Counted from the first letter of the stretch, positions 9,574 to 18,532 are shown. The stretch: 52,840 nt of DNA from Acidobacteriaceae bacterium (GCA_030049955.1 JASIJX010000208.1:1-52840); one strand, 5' to 3'. Notes: generated from the sequence alone by a model not told the origin. A program made the numbers and translations.

Positions 9574-10128
9574 TCAGACGCGCGGTGGATATTTGGATAG
9601 CTTGCGTTGCAGCGAGCGGCGATGCAGGCCCAGTTGCTTGGCTGCCAGAGAGATGTTGCCTCCGCAATCGGTGAGGACTCGCTGGATATGCTCCCACTCC
9701 ACACGAGCGAGGCTGGGAACAATAGGGAATGTCTCAGCGCAATTTACAGAGCCGGATGGCGAATTGAAGGCGGCAATAATCTGATCGGCGTCCACTGGTT
9801 TGCTCAGATAGTGATCGGCTCCGCCGCGCACGGCTTCGAGCGCCGTGGCAATGCTGCCCCAGCCGGTGAGCATAATGATAAACATGGTTGGATCGAGCGG
9901 GCGCAGCGCACGAACAACGTCGAGCCCGTTTTCCCCACTGAGGCGCAGATCCACTATGGCAAGTGCTGGTGCATGTTCTTGCGCGGCAACAGTGGCTTGC
10001 GCCAAATCGGTTGCGAGAAACACATCCCACCCGCGCGATTCGAGCGCACGGCCGAGTCGTGCGCGAAAGATATCGTCGTCGTCGACAATCAGCGCTGTTA
10101 GGTCGTCATTCTCCGGTCTTGACCGCAA
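9574..10128 (-). CDS. regA: RegA/PrrA/ActR-type redox response regulator
   Basis: The receiver domain has the acidic pocket VDDDD near residues 15-19, phospho-acceptor D60 in IVDLRLSG, a threonine in LTGWGS and K110 in LSKPVD. A short linker leads to a Fis-type helix-turn-helix at the C-terminus (AAKQLGLHRRSLQRKL), the hallmark of the RegA family. The 184-residue length matches the family. The most upstream start is a TTG with GGAG 10 bases before it, inside the end of the kinase gene (23-base overlap), so the two are co-translated. RegA regulators control genes for respiration, photosynthesis or carbon and nitrogen fixation in response to the redox state. Here the divergent TonB/PepSY operon is a candidate target, because two RegA-like palindromes lie upstream of it. 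Confidence 0.88.
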   Translation of the reverse strand: MRSRPENDDLTALIVDDDDIFRARLGRALESRGWDVFLATDLAQATVAAQEHAPALAIVDLRLSGENGLDVVRALRPLDPTMFIIMLTGWGSIATALEAVRGGADHYLSKPVDADQIIAAFNSPSGSVNCAETFPIVPSLARVEWEHIQRVLTDCGGNISLAAKQLGLHRRSLQRKLSKYPPRV

Positions 10129-11422
10129 GTGGCAACTCCAGAATGGCTGTCGTTCCCTGGTTTACTGCGGAATCGAAGATAAGATTACCTCCCATGTCCT
10201 CCGCGAAGGTCCGCACCAGAAACGTGCCAAGCCCCATTCCGCGTTCGGGCCCCTTCGTGGTGTAAAAGGGTTCGCCGATACGCTCAAGCACTCCCGGTGG
10301 CATGCCGATTCCAGAGTCTGTGATGGTGAATCGAAGGACATCGCTTGCAGCCTCACTGTGCAACCGCACCGGCTGACCATTGACGCTGGCCTCTAATGCG
10401 TTCTTGACCAGTGCAGCGAGAACGTGGCGTGTGGTTTCGACGGGAAGTGTGGCATGGAAATTCGATACCGAGTCGACCTTGATTGTCTGCCGCTGCGGTT
10501 CTGGGAAGCTTTCACGTAACTGCTGCAGCAGGTACCCTACGCTGACCTGTGTCGGAACCTCGCCGGTTAATTCCGCTCCTTGCGTGCTCATTTCTCGCAG
10601 AATCCTGCCACAGCGATCGACTTCAGAACGAATCAATTTGGCATCAGCGGCGGCATGTGGATCGGAACCCTTTTCGAGTGAGTGCTTCTCGAGTTCTCGG
10701 GCAATAACTGCAATGGTGGCAAGCGGTGTGCCCATCTCATGTGCAGCGCTGGCCGCAAGAGTGGCCAAAGAAGCAATCTTTTCCCGTCTGCCGAGCAGGT
10801 TTTGCAGACGAAGAAGTTCGTCTTCGTGCTCCCGCAGGATCTCAGAGATTTTGCTGACTAGAATCGTGACGAGCAGAGTCGCCAGAACAAATGAGATCCA
10901 CATTCCAATGAGGTGAACGGAAAAACTTCCCCCCGGATGATGGCCTTCGAGTACCGGAACTGGGACATGAAAGAAAAACAAAAGGCCGAATCCGAGGATG
11001 GAGACGCCGCCCAATGACCACGTCCAGGGTTTACTGAGAAGAACAGCCGAAAGCGTGATCTGTACAAGATAGAGCAGGCTGAAAGGATTGGCAGGGCCAC
11101 CGGAAAGCGCGAGACCCAAAGTCAAACCGGCTGCATCGGCAACCAGAATCGCACCCACTGCCTCTCGGGCGCCGAATGCCTCGCCAACACGACGAAACAG
11201 CACATTGGAGATCAAGGCGGCGGCCAGCAGTATTGAGATCGGCAATACCGGCAATTGGATGCGAGCGAGCCGCACCGCCACGAGAAATAGAAGCGCTCCG
11301 CCACCGAGCATCAGATAGCGCAACCGGATCAGCAGCGGCAAAGCCAAGCTTGGCGCCAGTTCGACTGTTGTGCGCAGATCCTGTTCCGAAATCTGGCGTC
11401 TGTCCGTGACAGAAACTCTCAT
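10106..11422 (-). CDS. regB: RegB/PrrB-type redox-sensing histidine kinase
   Basis: The 438-residue membrane kinase has about six transmembrane segments in residues 30-190. The segment GGPANPF at 108-114 matches the GGxxNPF quinone-sensing motif of RegB. The H-box SAAHEMGTPLATI carries the phosphorylated H228. C271 in DRCGRIL sits where RegB has its redox-active cysteine, about 40 residues after the histidine. N, G1 and G2 boxes of the ATPase domain follow (KNALEAS, DSGIGMPP, GMGLGTF). These features together argue that the kinase senses the quinone pool and the cytoplasmic thiol state, as RegB does; that is inference from conserved residues. It is followed by its regulator with a short overlap. 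The promoter must lie in the 0.6 kb shared with the divergent TonB receptor gene. Confidence 0.88.
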   Translation of the reverse strand: MRVSVTDRRQISEQDLRTTVELAPSLALPLLIRLRYLMLGGGALLFLVAVRLARIQLPVLPISILLAAALISNVLFRRVGEAFGAREAVGAILVADAAGLTLGLALSGGPANPFSLLYLVQITLSAVLLSKPWTWSLGGVSILGFGLLFFFHVPVPVLEGHHPGGSFSVHLIGMWISFVLATLLVTILVSKISEILREHEDELLRLQNLLGRREKIASLATLAASAAHEMGTPLATIAVIARELEKHSLEKGSDPHAAADAKLIRSEVDRCGRILREMSTQGAELTGEVPTQVSVGYLLQQLRESFPEPQRQTIKVDSVSNFHATLPVETTRHVLAALVKNALEASVNGQPVRLHSEAASDVLRFTITDSGIGMPPGVLERIGEPFYTTKGPERGMGLGTFLVRTFAEDMGGNLIFDSAVNQGTTAILELPLAVKTGE

Positions 11423-11513
11423 GGTGATTCAATTTGGGGGTTGTTTTAGGGGAACGTACAATACACGCCACGTACAACTCAAATTTATTCTATGCGTCTC
11501 GCCAAGTTCTCGC

Positions 11514-11530
11514 TGCGACAAATTGTCGCA
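11514..11530. promoter_or_regulatory. RegA-box-like palindrome 1
   Basis: TGCGACAAATTGTCGCA is a near-perfect 17-bp palindrome. It fits the RegA/PrrA half-site form GCGNC-N5-GNCGC exactly. It lies 92 bases upstream of the regB start codon, so it is placed for autoregulation, and about 490 bases upstream of the TonB receptor gene. Confidence 0.65.
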
Positions 11531-11731
11531 TTTTGCGATCGTGACGGTGCGAATCCCGTTTGCCGAGATGGGCGATTTCATGTATCGGTGCCACAGCGGC
11601 GAGCATCAGGACGGCGGCATGATGGCCCACATTCGGGTCATCGCTGCCCCATAATCTCTTGCACGATCATTCCTGAAGAGCTGGATCCATCGACGCTCTT
11701 AAATAGCGCCTCAAGCATCCAGTGCGGCACA

Positions 11732-11748
11732 TGCGTCAATTTGCCGCA
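11732..11748. promoter_or_regulatory. RegA-box-like palindrome 2
   Basis: TGCGTCAATTTGCCGCA shares the pattern TGCGNCAAWTTGNCGCA with the palindrome about 220 bases to the left. It is embedded in a further dyad (TGCGGCA ... TGCCGCA, 11723-11748). It is 273 bases from the TonB receptor start. A weaker dyad CGACG-N7-CGTCG occurs at 11934-11950. Confidence 0.6.
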
Positions 11749-12020
11749 TATGCAAAAGCTCCTGCTGGATTTAAGTTGAAAGTGCGTCAGAGAGCCGTGC
11801 CGCCGGATGGTGGCAACCGACCTCAGGAACCGATTCCCGGTTCCGATGCACTTGCCTAATCCCTTGCTGCCCGGACTTCCTGGTCCAAAAAAACATTCCA
11901 GCTGATTGTGGCGCGATGCCCGCTTGATTAGAGCGACGTCGTTTTCGTCGGCGGAAGTCGTGACCTGCCGCGAGCTTGGGCAGCGTTATTTCCCGCAACC
12001 AGTACTTGATTGAGGAGCAC

Positions 12021-14579
12021 ATGCAGATTCAGTTCAAGTGGTTTGCAGTATTCGTAATGAGCCTTCTAGTGTTGAATGCCTTGCGCGCCCAAACGACTGC
12101 AGCTCTACGAGGAAGTGTTACTGATTCCACTGGCGCGGTGATTGCCGGCGCTACTGTAACGGCCGAACCCAGTGGCAACGAAGCCGCCTTCAGAGTAGTT
12201 ACTGACGCCCAGGGCCAGTTCACAATCGGCGGTCTGAAGCCGGGCAGCTACACGGTGAGCGCACAGCAATTCGGGTTTAACCGCGTGTACCAGGCTGTGA
12301 AGCTAGTTGAAGGGCAAACCACGCAAGTCACGCTGGCCTTGCAGCTGAATATGGTGACGCAGAGCGTGAGCGTGAACGCGCAGGCGAGCGCGGTAACCGA
12401 GGCGCCACTGGCGCAGACCATTACCTCGGTGGACCGTCAGGACACGAAGGACTCGGCCGACTTCACCATCCAGGAGAGCCTGGAGCTAGTGCCCGGTGTT
12501 ACCACCATCACCGGCAACGGCCCGCGCGATATTTCCATCTCTCTGCGCGGATCGAATGACCGGCAGAGCTACGGGATCCGCAACGCGCTGCTGTTTGAAG
12601 ACGGATTTCAGGTGACGCAGCCCGACGGTCTAGGCCGCGCCGACCTGACTGATCCGCACGCCTACGAGGGCATCGACGCCGTGCAGGGGCCATCGTCGAC
12701 GATATACGGTAACAACGCCAACGACGGCGCCATTTTTTTCCGCACCCGCCCAGGCGCCGAGGTGGACGGTGTCGACTTCGGCACTGACGTAGGCAGCTAT
12801 CAGTTCGTGAACAACTACGTGACCATCGGCCGGGCTGGCGAGAATTATGACTACTCGGTGTTTCTGAGCAACGTAAACGGTAAGCAGAGCTATATCCCAA
12901 ATTTTCAGTTCAATACCGCCACAGCCAACATCCTGGCCACTTTCGCGCCTGACAAGCAGGACCGCGTGACCTTCAAATTCATCAATAACGACCTGGACAC
13001 TGCGCTGCCGGTGCGGCTCTCGTTAAATCAGTACCTCGCCAATCCATTCCAGAAGGGCTGCGTGGGATATGACTCCGCGAGCGCAAACACGAATAACTGC
13101 TCGACGGACCATGTCTACGTCAACGGCATTGCCGGCTCCGAGGTATATGTCACGCCCGATGTCATTCAGAACGGGCGCCACGACCGGCGCACTGTGGTCG
13201 GAGCGCGCTGGGAACATGACCTCTCCAGCACCAGCACATGGCGCACGCAGGCAGTGTGGGACGACAAGGACATCGACCAGCCAACCGGCGCCACCACCGC
13301 GCGCGGTTCCACGCCCTCATTTATCCTGCAGAGCGACATCACACGCACTGGCACACTCTTGGGTCACCGCTCCGTCACTTACGGCGGCGCCTGCCTCAAA
13401 TATGAGGACACGAATTCCAACGGCTACAATCTGACCCCGAACGGCTCGCTGGGCGCGTACACCTCGGCAGCCTTCGGCACCATCAGCGGGGCGTGCATCC
13501 ACCTGCGCGAGGAATTTTCGCTGAACGACCGCGTGACCGTGGTCGGCGGCATCGGCTACGAGCACACGACTCTCTCCGACGGCGAGACGCTCTATACCTA
13601 CTCGTCCTCGGCTGCGCCCACAACGGCGAACTACAACGTGAATCGCGATTACAACAACTTTGCACCGGAAGCCGCCATTCTGGTGCGCGCGACCAGTTCA
13701 CTCGCGTTGCACTCGCGTTTCGGCACCGGCTATGGCACGCCGCAGAACAGCGCCTTCTTCATCAACTCACAGGGCGTCTACGGCCTCAACTCCACCTTAC
13801 AGGCGCAGACTAATTGGGGCATTGATTTCGGCGCCGACTGGACTGTGGCACGTAACATCGTGTTCAGTTCGACCGGCTTCTACGAGCGGTTCACGAATGA
13901 AATCGTCACGCAGTCGCCCGGCGCCGGTTTGCTCAGCTACAGCTTCAACATCCCCTCGTCGGCGCACCGGGGCGTAGTGACGGCAATTGACTGGCACCCG
14001 CTTCCGCAGGCGGTCAGCGGCCTGCGCCTGCGCGCTGCTTACCAATTCGATCCGCAGATCTACCGCAGCTATACCGAGCAACTCAGCGCCGGTTCCGGCA
14101 CGGGGAATGTATGCCCCATCCTGGTTGCTACCGGAGCCTGCGATACCTTCAATCGCGCGGGCAACCGCATCCCCGGCGTCGTTCCCAACAATCTGAGCCT
14201 GCGGCTGGTCTACGAGAACCCCTCCAGCCACCGCGGCAGCTTTGGCAGCTATCTGGAAACCAACTACCGCTCCGCCTTCTGGCTCGACAACGCCAACCTG
14301 CTCGCGGCGCCCTCGGCCACCGTCATGAACTTCGACATCCACTACGACCCGGCACCCGAGCACGGGATCTGGTCGCGCACCCATTTCTACTTCGACCTGC
14401 AGAATCTGGCCAATCGCACCTACGTGGGCTCGGCCAGCAACATCACCGATACCATCACAACTCTCGGCGTTGAGAACCCTGGTTACGGCTCCAGCACTGC
14501 GCTGGCGGCAACCGCAACCGGGGCCATCTACGCTGGTGCGCCGCGGCTCTCGATCGGCGGCTTCCGTATCAAGTTCTAA
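12021..14579 (+). CDS. TonB-dependent receptor with carboxypeptidase-regulatory N-terminal domain
   Basis: An outer-membrane active transporter of 852 residues. A signal peptide (residues 1-24, ending LRAQ) precedes a carboxypeptidase-regulatory-like domain (ALRGSVTDSTGAVIAGATV, about 28-115). A plug domain (QESLELVPGVTTITG, SLRGSNDRQSYGIR, VQGPSSTIYGNNANDGA) and a beta barrel ending in the typical terminal phenylalanine (RIKF) follow. The ATG at 12021 has GAGGAG 4-9 bases upstream and directly precedes the signal peptide. It heads an operon with a PepSY membrane protein and an exported small protein, a layout common for iron- or other metal-complex uptake. The upstream DNA carries RegA-like palindromes. 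The substrate cannot be read from the sequence. Confidence 0.9.
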   Translation: MQIQFKWFAVFVMSLLVLNALRAQTTAALRGSVTDSTGAVIAGATVTAEPSGNEAAFRVVTDAQGQFTIGGLKPGSYTVSAQQFGFNRVYQAVKLVEGQTTQVTLALQLNMVTQSVSVNAQASAVTEAPLAQTITSVDRQDTKDSADFTIQESLELVPGVTTITGNGPRDISISLRGSNDRQSYGIRNALLFEDGFQVTQPDGLGRADLTDPHAYEGIDAVQGPSSTIYGNNANDGAIFFRTRPGAEVDGVDFGTDVGSYQFVNNYVTIGRAGENYDYSVFLSNVNGKQSYIPNFQFNTATANILATFAPDKQDRVTFKFINNDLDTALPVRLSLNQYLANPFQKGCVGYDSASANTNNCSTDHVYVNGIAGSEVYVTPDVIQNGRHDRRTVVGARWEHDLSSTSTWRTQAVWDDKDIDQPTGATTARGSTPSFILQSDITRTGTLLGHRSVTYGGACLKYEDTNSNGYNLTPNGSLGAYTSAAFGTISGACIHLREEFSLNDRVTVVGGIGYEHTTLSDGETLYTYSSSAAPTTANYNVNRDYNNFAPEAAILVRATSSLALHSRFGTGYGTPQNSAFFINSQGVYGLNSTLQAQTNWGIDFGADWTVARNIVFSSTGFYERFTNEIVTQSPGAGLLSYSFNIPSSAHRGVVTAIDWHPLPQAVSGLRLRAAYQFDPQIYRSYTEQLSAGSGTGNVCPILVATGACDTFNRAGNRIPGVVPNNLSLRLVYENPSSHRGSFGSYLETNYRSAFWLDNANLLAAPSATVMNFDIHYDPAPEHGIWSRTHFYFDLQNLANRTYVGSASNITDTITTLGVENPGYGSSTALAATATGAIYAGAPRLSIGGFRIKF

Positions 14580-14587
14580 ACTGAGGA

Positions 14588-14612
14588 TGCGGTGGCGGAC
14601 GACGCCACCGCA
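14588..14612 (+). repeat. Intercistronic 10-bp perfect stem-loop
   Basis: TGCGGTGGCG and CGCCACCGCA pair around the 5-base loop GACGA, 8 bases after the receptor stop codon and 24 bases before the PepSY start. It is GC-rich but has no T run, so it looks more like an mRNA-stabilising or attenuating hairpin that sets different expression of the two genes than a full terminator. Confidence 0.7.
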
Positions 14613-14635
14613 CGCAGATCATTCAAGGACGGGTT

Positions 14636-16033
14636 ATGTCTGTTGCATCGCAGGAAGCTGTGCCGGCCACGCGGCGCGGCCTCGATTACCGCACCATTTG
14701 GCGGTGGCACTTTTACGCCGGCCTTTTCTGCATTCCGTTTGTCATCTGGCTGGCCTGCACCGGCTCCATCTTTCTGTTTCATCCCCAGATTCAGCGCTGG
14801 ATCGACCGGCGCTACGACGATCTGACGATCACGCAGCCGGCCAGCGCCAGCGCCCAGGTGCAGGTGGCGCTTAAGGCCGTGCCGGGGTCGATGCTGCACT
14901 TTTATCAGTTGCCCGAGGACGCCCATTCCCCGGCACAGGTGGTTGTTGGCAAGGGGGACAAGGAGTATCGCGTCTATGTGCAGCCCCAGTCGCTTGCGGT
15001 GCTCAAAATAGATGACGAGGACAAACGCCTCATGAACCTGATCTTTCTCCTGCATGGGGAACTGATGATGGGCGATATTGGCTCGTACATCGTGGAGTTG
15101 GCCGCTTCATGGGCCGTGGTCATGATTGTCACCGGACTGATTCTTTGGTGGCCTCGCAATGCGAAGGGGTTGGGTGGTGTCCTCTACCCCCGTCTGTTTC
15201 AGGGCAGGCGCGCCTTCTGGCGCGACATTCACTCCGTTACCGGCGTGTACGTCTCCTTCTTCGTTCTTTTTCAATTATTCACGGGGTTGCCTTGGGCCAA
15301 GAGTTGGGGTACCTACTTGAAGGCGATTCGGCACACAGCCAACGGCATGGTGGTGCAGCAGGACTGGACTACGAGCAGCAGCGAAGAGAAGGCTGCAAGA
15401 CTGGCCATGAACAGCGGCATGATGGATATGAGTTCGGAACACGCGCACATGCACCACATGATGGCGATGAAGATGGGGCCTGGTGCCTATTCGGCCCTCG
15501 ACAAGATCGTGGCCACCGTGGCGCCGCTCGAACTCGCCTATCCGGTTGAGATAGCGCCGCCGATGCGCATGGGCGGTAAATGGACAGCAAAGTCTGATGC
15601 GCGGGACCGGCCGTTGCGTGTCAACCTTGTCCTTGATGGAAAAACCGGCGCGATCCTCTCGCGCGGGGACTTTAGCACGCGGCCGTGGCTCGATCGTGTG
15701 ATCGGGACGGCCATTGCCATTCATGAGGGCCAGCACTTCGGATTGCTCAACCAGTTGCTTGGCCTTTTTGCCGCCACCGGTCTCGTCACGCTCGCGATCA
15801 GTGGTGTAGCAATGTGGTGGCGCCGCCGTCCGGAGGTTGGCCTGGGCGCCCCGCAGCCGGTGGGGCATGTTAAGTTCTCGTTTGGGCTGCTTATGGCGAT
15901 GGTGGCGTTTGGAATTTACTTCCCGCTGTTGGGAGGCTCGATGATCGTTGTTGGCTTGTCGGAGCGATTCATCCTGCGCCGCATTCCGGTGCTGCGTCAG
16001 TGGCTAGGACTGCGCCAGCCGCTTACTGCTTGA
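14636..16033 (+). CDS. PepSY-associated transmembrane protein with Met/His-rich loop
   Basis: The 465-residue protein has the PepSY-TM architecture. A first helix at about 24-48 (WHFYAGLFCIPFVIWLACTG) carries a conserved His, a periplasmic PepSY-like segment follows at about 60-145, then helices near 150-172, 200-218, 350-380 and 415-445. Such proteins sit beside TonB receptors and are thought to act as inner-membrane reductases for imported ferric chelates. Unusual here is a loop at about 259-280 packed with Met and His (MMDMSSEHAHMHHMMAMKM), which resembles copper-binding segments. It lies in the operon of the preceding receptor, after a stem-loop, and ends 48 bases before the next gene. 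Confidence 0.85.
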   Translation: MSVASQEAVPATRRGLDYRTIWRWHFYAGLFCIPFVIWLACTGSIFLFHPQIQRWIDRRYDDLTITQPASASAQVQVALKAVPGSMLHFYQLPEDAHSPAQVVVGKGDKEYRVYVQPQSLAVLKIDDEDKRLMNLIFLLHGELMMGDIGSYIVELAASWAVVMIVTGLILWWPRNAKGLGGVLYPRLFQGRRAFWRDIHSVTGVYVSFFVLFQLFTGLPWAKSWGTYLKAIRHTANGMVVQQDWTTSSSEEKAARLAMNSGMMDMSSEHAHMHHMMAMKMGPGAYSALDKIVATVAPLELAYPVEIAPPMRMGGKWTAKSDARDRPLRVNLVLDGKTGAILSRGDFSTRPWLDRVIGTAIAIHEGQHFGLLNQLLGLFAATGLVTLAISGVAMWWRRRPEVGLGAPQPVGHVKFSFGLLMAMVAFGIYFPLLGGSMIVVGLSERFILRRIPVLRQWLGLRQPLTA

Positions 16034-16081
16034 GTGACCCGCCTGGAGCCGCAGAGTCAGGCCCCTACCGAGGTGCAAATC

Positions 16082-16636
16082 ATGAATCCGGGAATGACCT
16101 TTCGCATCTTCATTCTTGCGATCGCATGGTCCGCCACGCAGGCTATGTCTCAGAGTCGGCCGATGGACCAAATGCATGGCGGATGCGACCGGTATGCAGT
16201 CGACCTGAAATCCGAGACGCATTTGATGGCGGGGACGCCCTCGGTTGTGACAGCTGCCTTTGCGGCTTCAGAAGCACCCAAAGTGCCGGTCTCGCAGGCG
16301 CTCGATGTTGCATTGTTGCCGCAGGCGAGCGTCCACTTTGCTCTGCCGCCAGCCCAGAACCATGCCGAGCCCAATATCCGCGCCGGATTACTCTCTTTGG
16401 GTGTTTTGCCTGAAGGAGACTGGCGCGTCTCGGCGGACCATTTTGTCTGGATCGACATGGTGGGAGCGAGCCACCTGCTCGCCTCTCCCGGTTTTGAGAT
16501 GCAGACCAGGTGCGCAATTATTTTCAAGACAGTCGTTTTTCGAGTGCCCGCGGCGATGCCGGTGTACTTGCAGTTAAGTGGTTCAAAGTCGGCATCGGTG
16601 AAACTGCTAATCACTCCGATGACACCCGCACGGTAG
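16082..16636 (+). CDS. Exported protein of unknown function in the TonB/PepSY operon
   Basis: I do not recognise the family. The chosen ATG has GAGGTG 6-11 bases upstream and gives a clear signal peptide (RIFILAIAWSATQAMSQ) followed by a mature start rich in Met, His and Cys (MDQMHGGCD). A GTG at 16034 in the same frame would add 16 polar residues and spoil the signal. The mature part (about 155 residues) is rich in beta-strand-like segments with alternating hydrophobics and looks like a small soluble periplasmic protein, perhaps a metal- or ligand-holding partner of the receptor/PepSY pair. The role is inferred from the operon only. Confidence 0.7.
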   Translation: MNPGMTFRIFILAIAWSATQAMSQSRPMDQMHGGCDRYAVDLKSETHLMAGTPSVVTAAFAASEAPKVPVSQALDVALLPQASVHFALPPAQNHAEPNIRAGLLSLGVLPEGDWRVSADHFVWIDMVGASHLLASPGFEMQTRCAIIFKTVVFRVPAAMPVYLQLSGSKSASVKLLITPMTPAR

Positions 16637-16720
16637 AGGGCCTGTCCTGCCTGGATTCCGAGTCCCGTAGTACAACCGATGAAAAGACTACCCGCAGGTA
16701 GAATTAGGCTGGGGGCGAAG

Positions 16721-17656
16721 ATGGCCGCGCGCAGCGAAGGAGTCGATGCGAGCGAAGGAGTCGATGCACGGATCAGGACCATGCTTCCGGAGCAGTACCG
16801 GGACTCGTACAACAATGTACAGCCTGTGTCGATGGGGTCGGCATCTCTCAAGTTTCGCAGCGATGGCAAAGTAGCCTGGGATGAGATTTGGGGGTCTTTC
16901 TGCGATCTGGCCATGGCCGGTGGTCCGCCGCATAAGGGAACGCTTCTCGAGCCAGGCACAACGCCAGACATTCGTGCCCTGCCTGAACGCTATGAAGCTG
17001 TCACCGCGGAAATCTGCCGAGGAATTGGCCTGGTGACGGGGCTCGCGGCAGAACCTTCTAAGTATCCAGGATGGATAAGTGTAGATTGCACGAGCACGGG
17101 CCAGGCCGGGTGGCTGGCTCGAGCGATCGTGATCGAAAACGTCTCAACTGGCCTAGAAGGCATGACGCTGTACCTGCCTGCCGGCCCTTCCTACCGACTT
17201 GAAAAGGGAAATCAAGAACGTTGTGACCGTGATAGCTAAAACATGCCACTATTGGTCCGGACACACACGTCGCTCGATCAAAAGCGAGCCATCACAAAAT
17301 TATTGGATCAATTAGAGACGCGGTCGCCGCTCATCCGGCCGGTCTTCCCTCGAACTGACTCAATGCCGGTCATGGATCAGGCAAGCTTCAGCGGTCTAGC
17401 GGCGAGGATCTATAAGGCGACCCGGCTTCGTTGTCCATTTCGAAACCACGGCGACTGGCTAGGCCTACTGACTCACGACATTAAATCGGCAATATGGCTG
17501 ATGCGAGCCTTGGTGGTCGGCAACGTTCTGGCGCGAAGAGAGGACAACATAGTCTTGGCCGCCGTGAACCCGATCACAGACCCGAGGGGAGATACGTTGG
17601 CTCAGCGGGCAATTTTGGCTTACCGATATGGCGTCGAGCGAAACATCTTTCCCTAG
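16721..17656 (+). pseudogene. Two-domain protein of unknown function, broken by two compensating frameshifts
   Basis: Two open stretches in the same frame (to 17239 and from 17243) are separated by one stop codon. Between about 17207 and 17265 the neighbouring frame reads on smoothly (EIKNVVTVIAKTCHYW) and joins the two halves. One extra base in the GGG at 17206-17208 and one missing base near the CACACAC at 17253-17259 would restore a single protein of about 310 residues. The halves are homologous: PGWISVDCTS...GWLARAIVIENV in the first and GDWLGLLTHD...IWLMRALVVGNV in the second. The first half also has WDEIWGSFCDLAMAGGPPHKG. I recall proteins of this two-domain form as conserved hypotheticals but know no function. 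An 18-base tandem duplication (16733-16768) lies near the start; ATG 16781 is an alternative start. Either a recent pseudogene or sequencing errors. Confidence 0.7.
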
Positions 17657-17667
17657 TGCTGTATAGC

Positions 17668-18189
17668 CTACTCATGCGTTGCAACGAAAAAAAGCTGGTC
17701 ATCGGAGAGGCTCATCACCTGTCTGCCAGCTGGTTCTAGCTGGTCATGGGGTAAATTCAGGAACCGTGAAATAGCTTCTGGCTTGAGACGGAACACGACT
17801 TCCTTGCCGGTAGCTTTGTTTCGCACGATGGTCTCCATATGAGCCACTGTGGACTCCTGGATCCGAAGATTCAGTTTTCCTATGCTGACTCCAGTCGCCG
17901 CTTGAACGCCATCAGCGATACAACTGTACTGCACTTCAAGCGGTGTTCGATGAACAACGTCCAAGTCGAAACTTCCGTAAGACGCGCCTAGCATCGCCAG
18001 CGCTCGTACACCGATCCGATAGCCGATGACTGCGAATGGGCCTGCAGCTCCGTGGATTGCCGCTACTTTTGCCAATGCCGCTTCGTTGCCGTTAGCTTTG
18101 GCCGCTTCTGTTCCCTGAGGGATGGTCAATAGAGCCGAAGTCAGGGCGGCAACAAGCAACAACAAACACGGAGAGTGGCGATTTCGCAT
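17668..18189 (-). CDS. Exported FmdE-like protein
   Basis: The 173-residue product starts with a signal peptide (LLLLVAALTSALLTIPQ, cleavage near residue 28). The mature part resembles FmdE, the small subunit E of formylmethanofuran dehydrogenase and its stand-alone relatives: IHGAAGPFAVIGYRIGVRA followed by SCIADGVQAATGVSIGKLNL. Typical FmdE proteins have a metal-binding HGHxCPG motif. Here it reads HGAAGPF, so only H46 of that motif and the later C90 remain. This is therefore probably not a methanofuran enzyme; stand-alone FmdE proteins are thought to bind metals or metal cofactors. The ATG was preferred to an in-frame TTG 30 bases upstream because it puts the signal peptide at the N-terminus. 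It converges with the frameshifted gene on its 3' side. Confidence 0.75.
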   Translation of the reverse strand: MRNRHSPCLLLLVAALTSALLTIPQGTEAAKANGNEAALAKVAAIHGAAGPFAVIGYRIGVRALAMLGASYGSFDLDVVHRTPLEVQYSCIADGVQAATGVSIGKLNLRIQESTVAHMETIVRNKATGKEVVFRLKPEAISRFLNLPHDQLEPAGRQVMSLSDDQLFFVATHE

Positions 18190-18532
18190 AATCGAAGATT
18201 TTAAACCCCTGGTGAGCAAGTATGAGTGGTTTCACTGAGTGCGCGGCCTCGTATATCAATCTCACCTCGCGAACCTCTCTCTGCGCCCAAGTTCCGGTGA
18301 ATAGGGAAATCCGGCACTTTGGCGCTTATTTAGCGAAGTTCTCCATCAAGTCCGCCATTATTTAGTCAATCCAATAGAGTTACTGCGATTGCATCAGCGA
18401 ACACAATCGAGGATTTTTTATCGCAGAACAGGGACTTTCAAGTGTGATCGAAGGCCGGGAGCAAGGGAAATAGTAGGAGTTCCGTAGGGCCTGGAATGTC
18501 ATGCGTTTTGCGCGGCGGGTAGAACAAATTAA
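18190..18532. other. Intergenic region, promoter of the FmdE-like gene
   Basis: This holds no open frame of note. It must contain the promoter of the minus-strand FmdE-like gene and the transcription end of the long chelatase operon. I see no cobalamin riboswitch and no clear intrinsic terminator. Confidence 0.5.

Noticed and set aside
11826..11844. GGAACCG/CGGTTCC hairpin upstream of the TonB receptor
   Set aside because: A real 7-bp inverted repeat, but without a T run or a match to the two RegA-like boxes; too short to assign a role.
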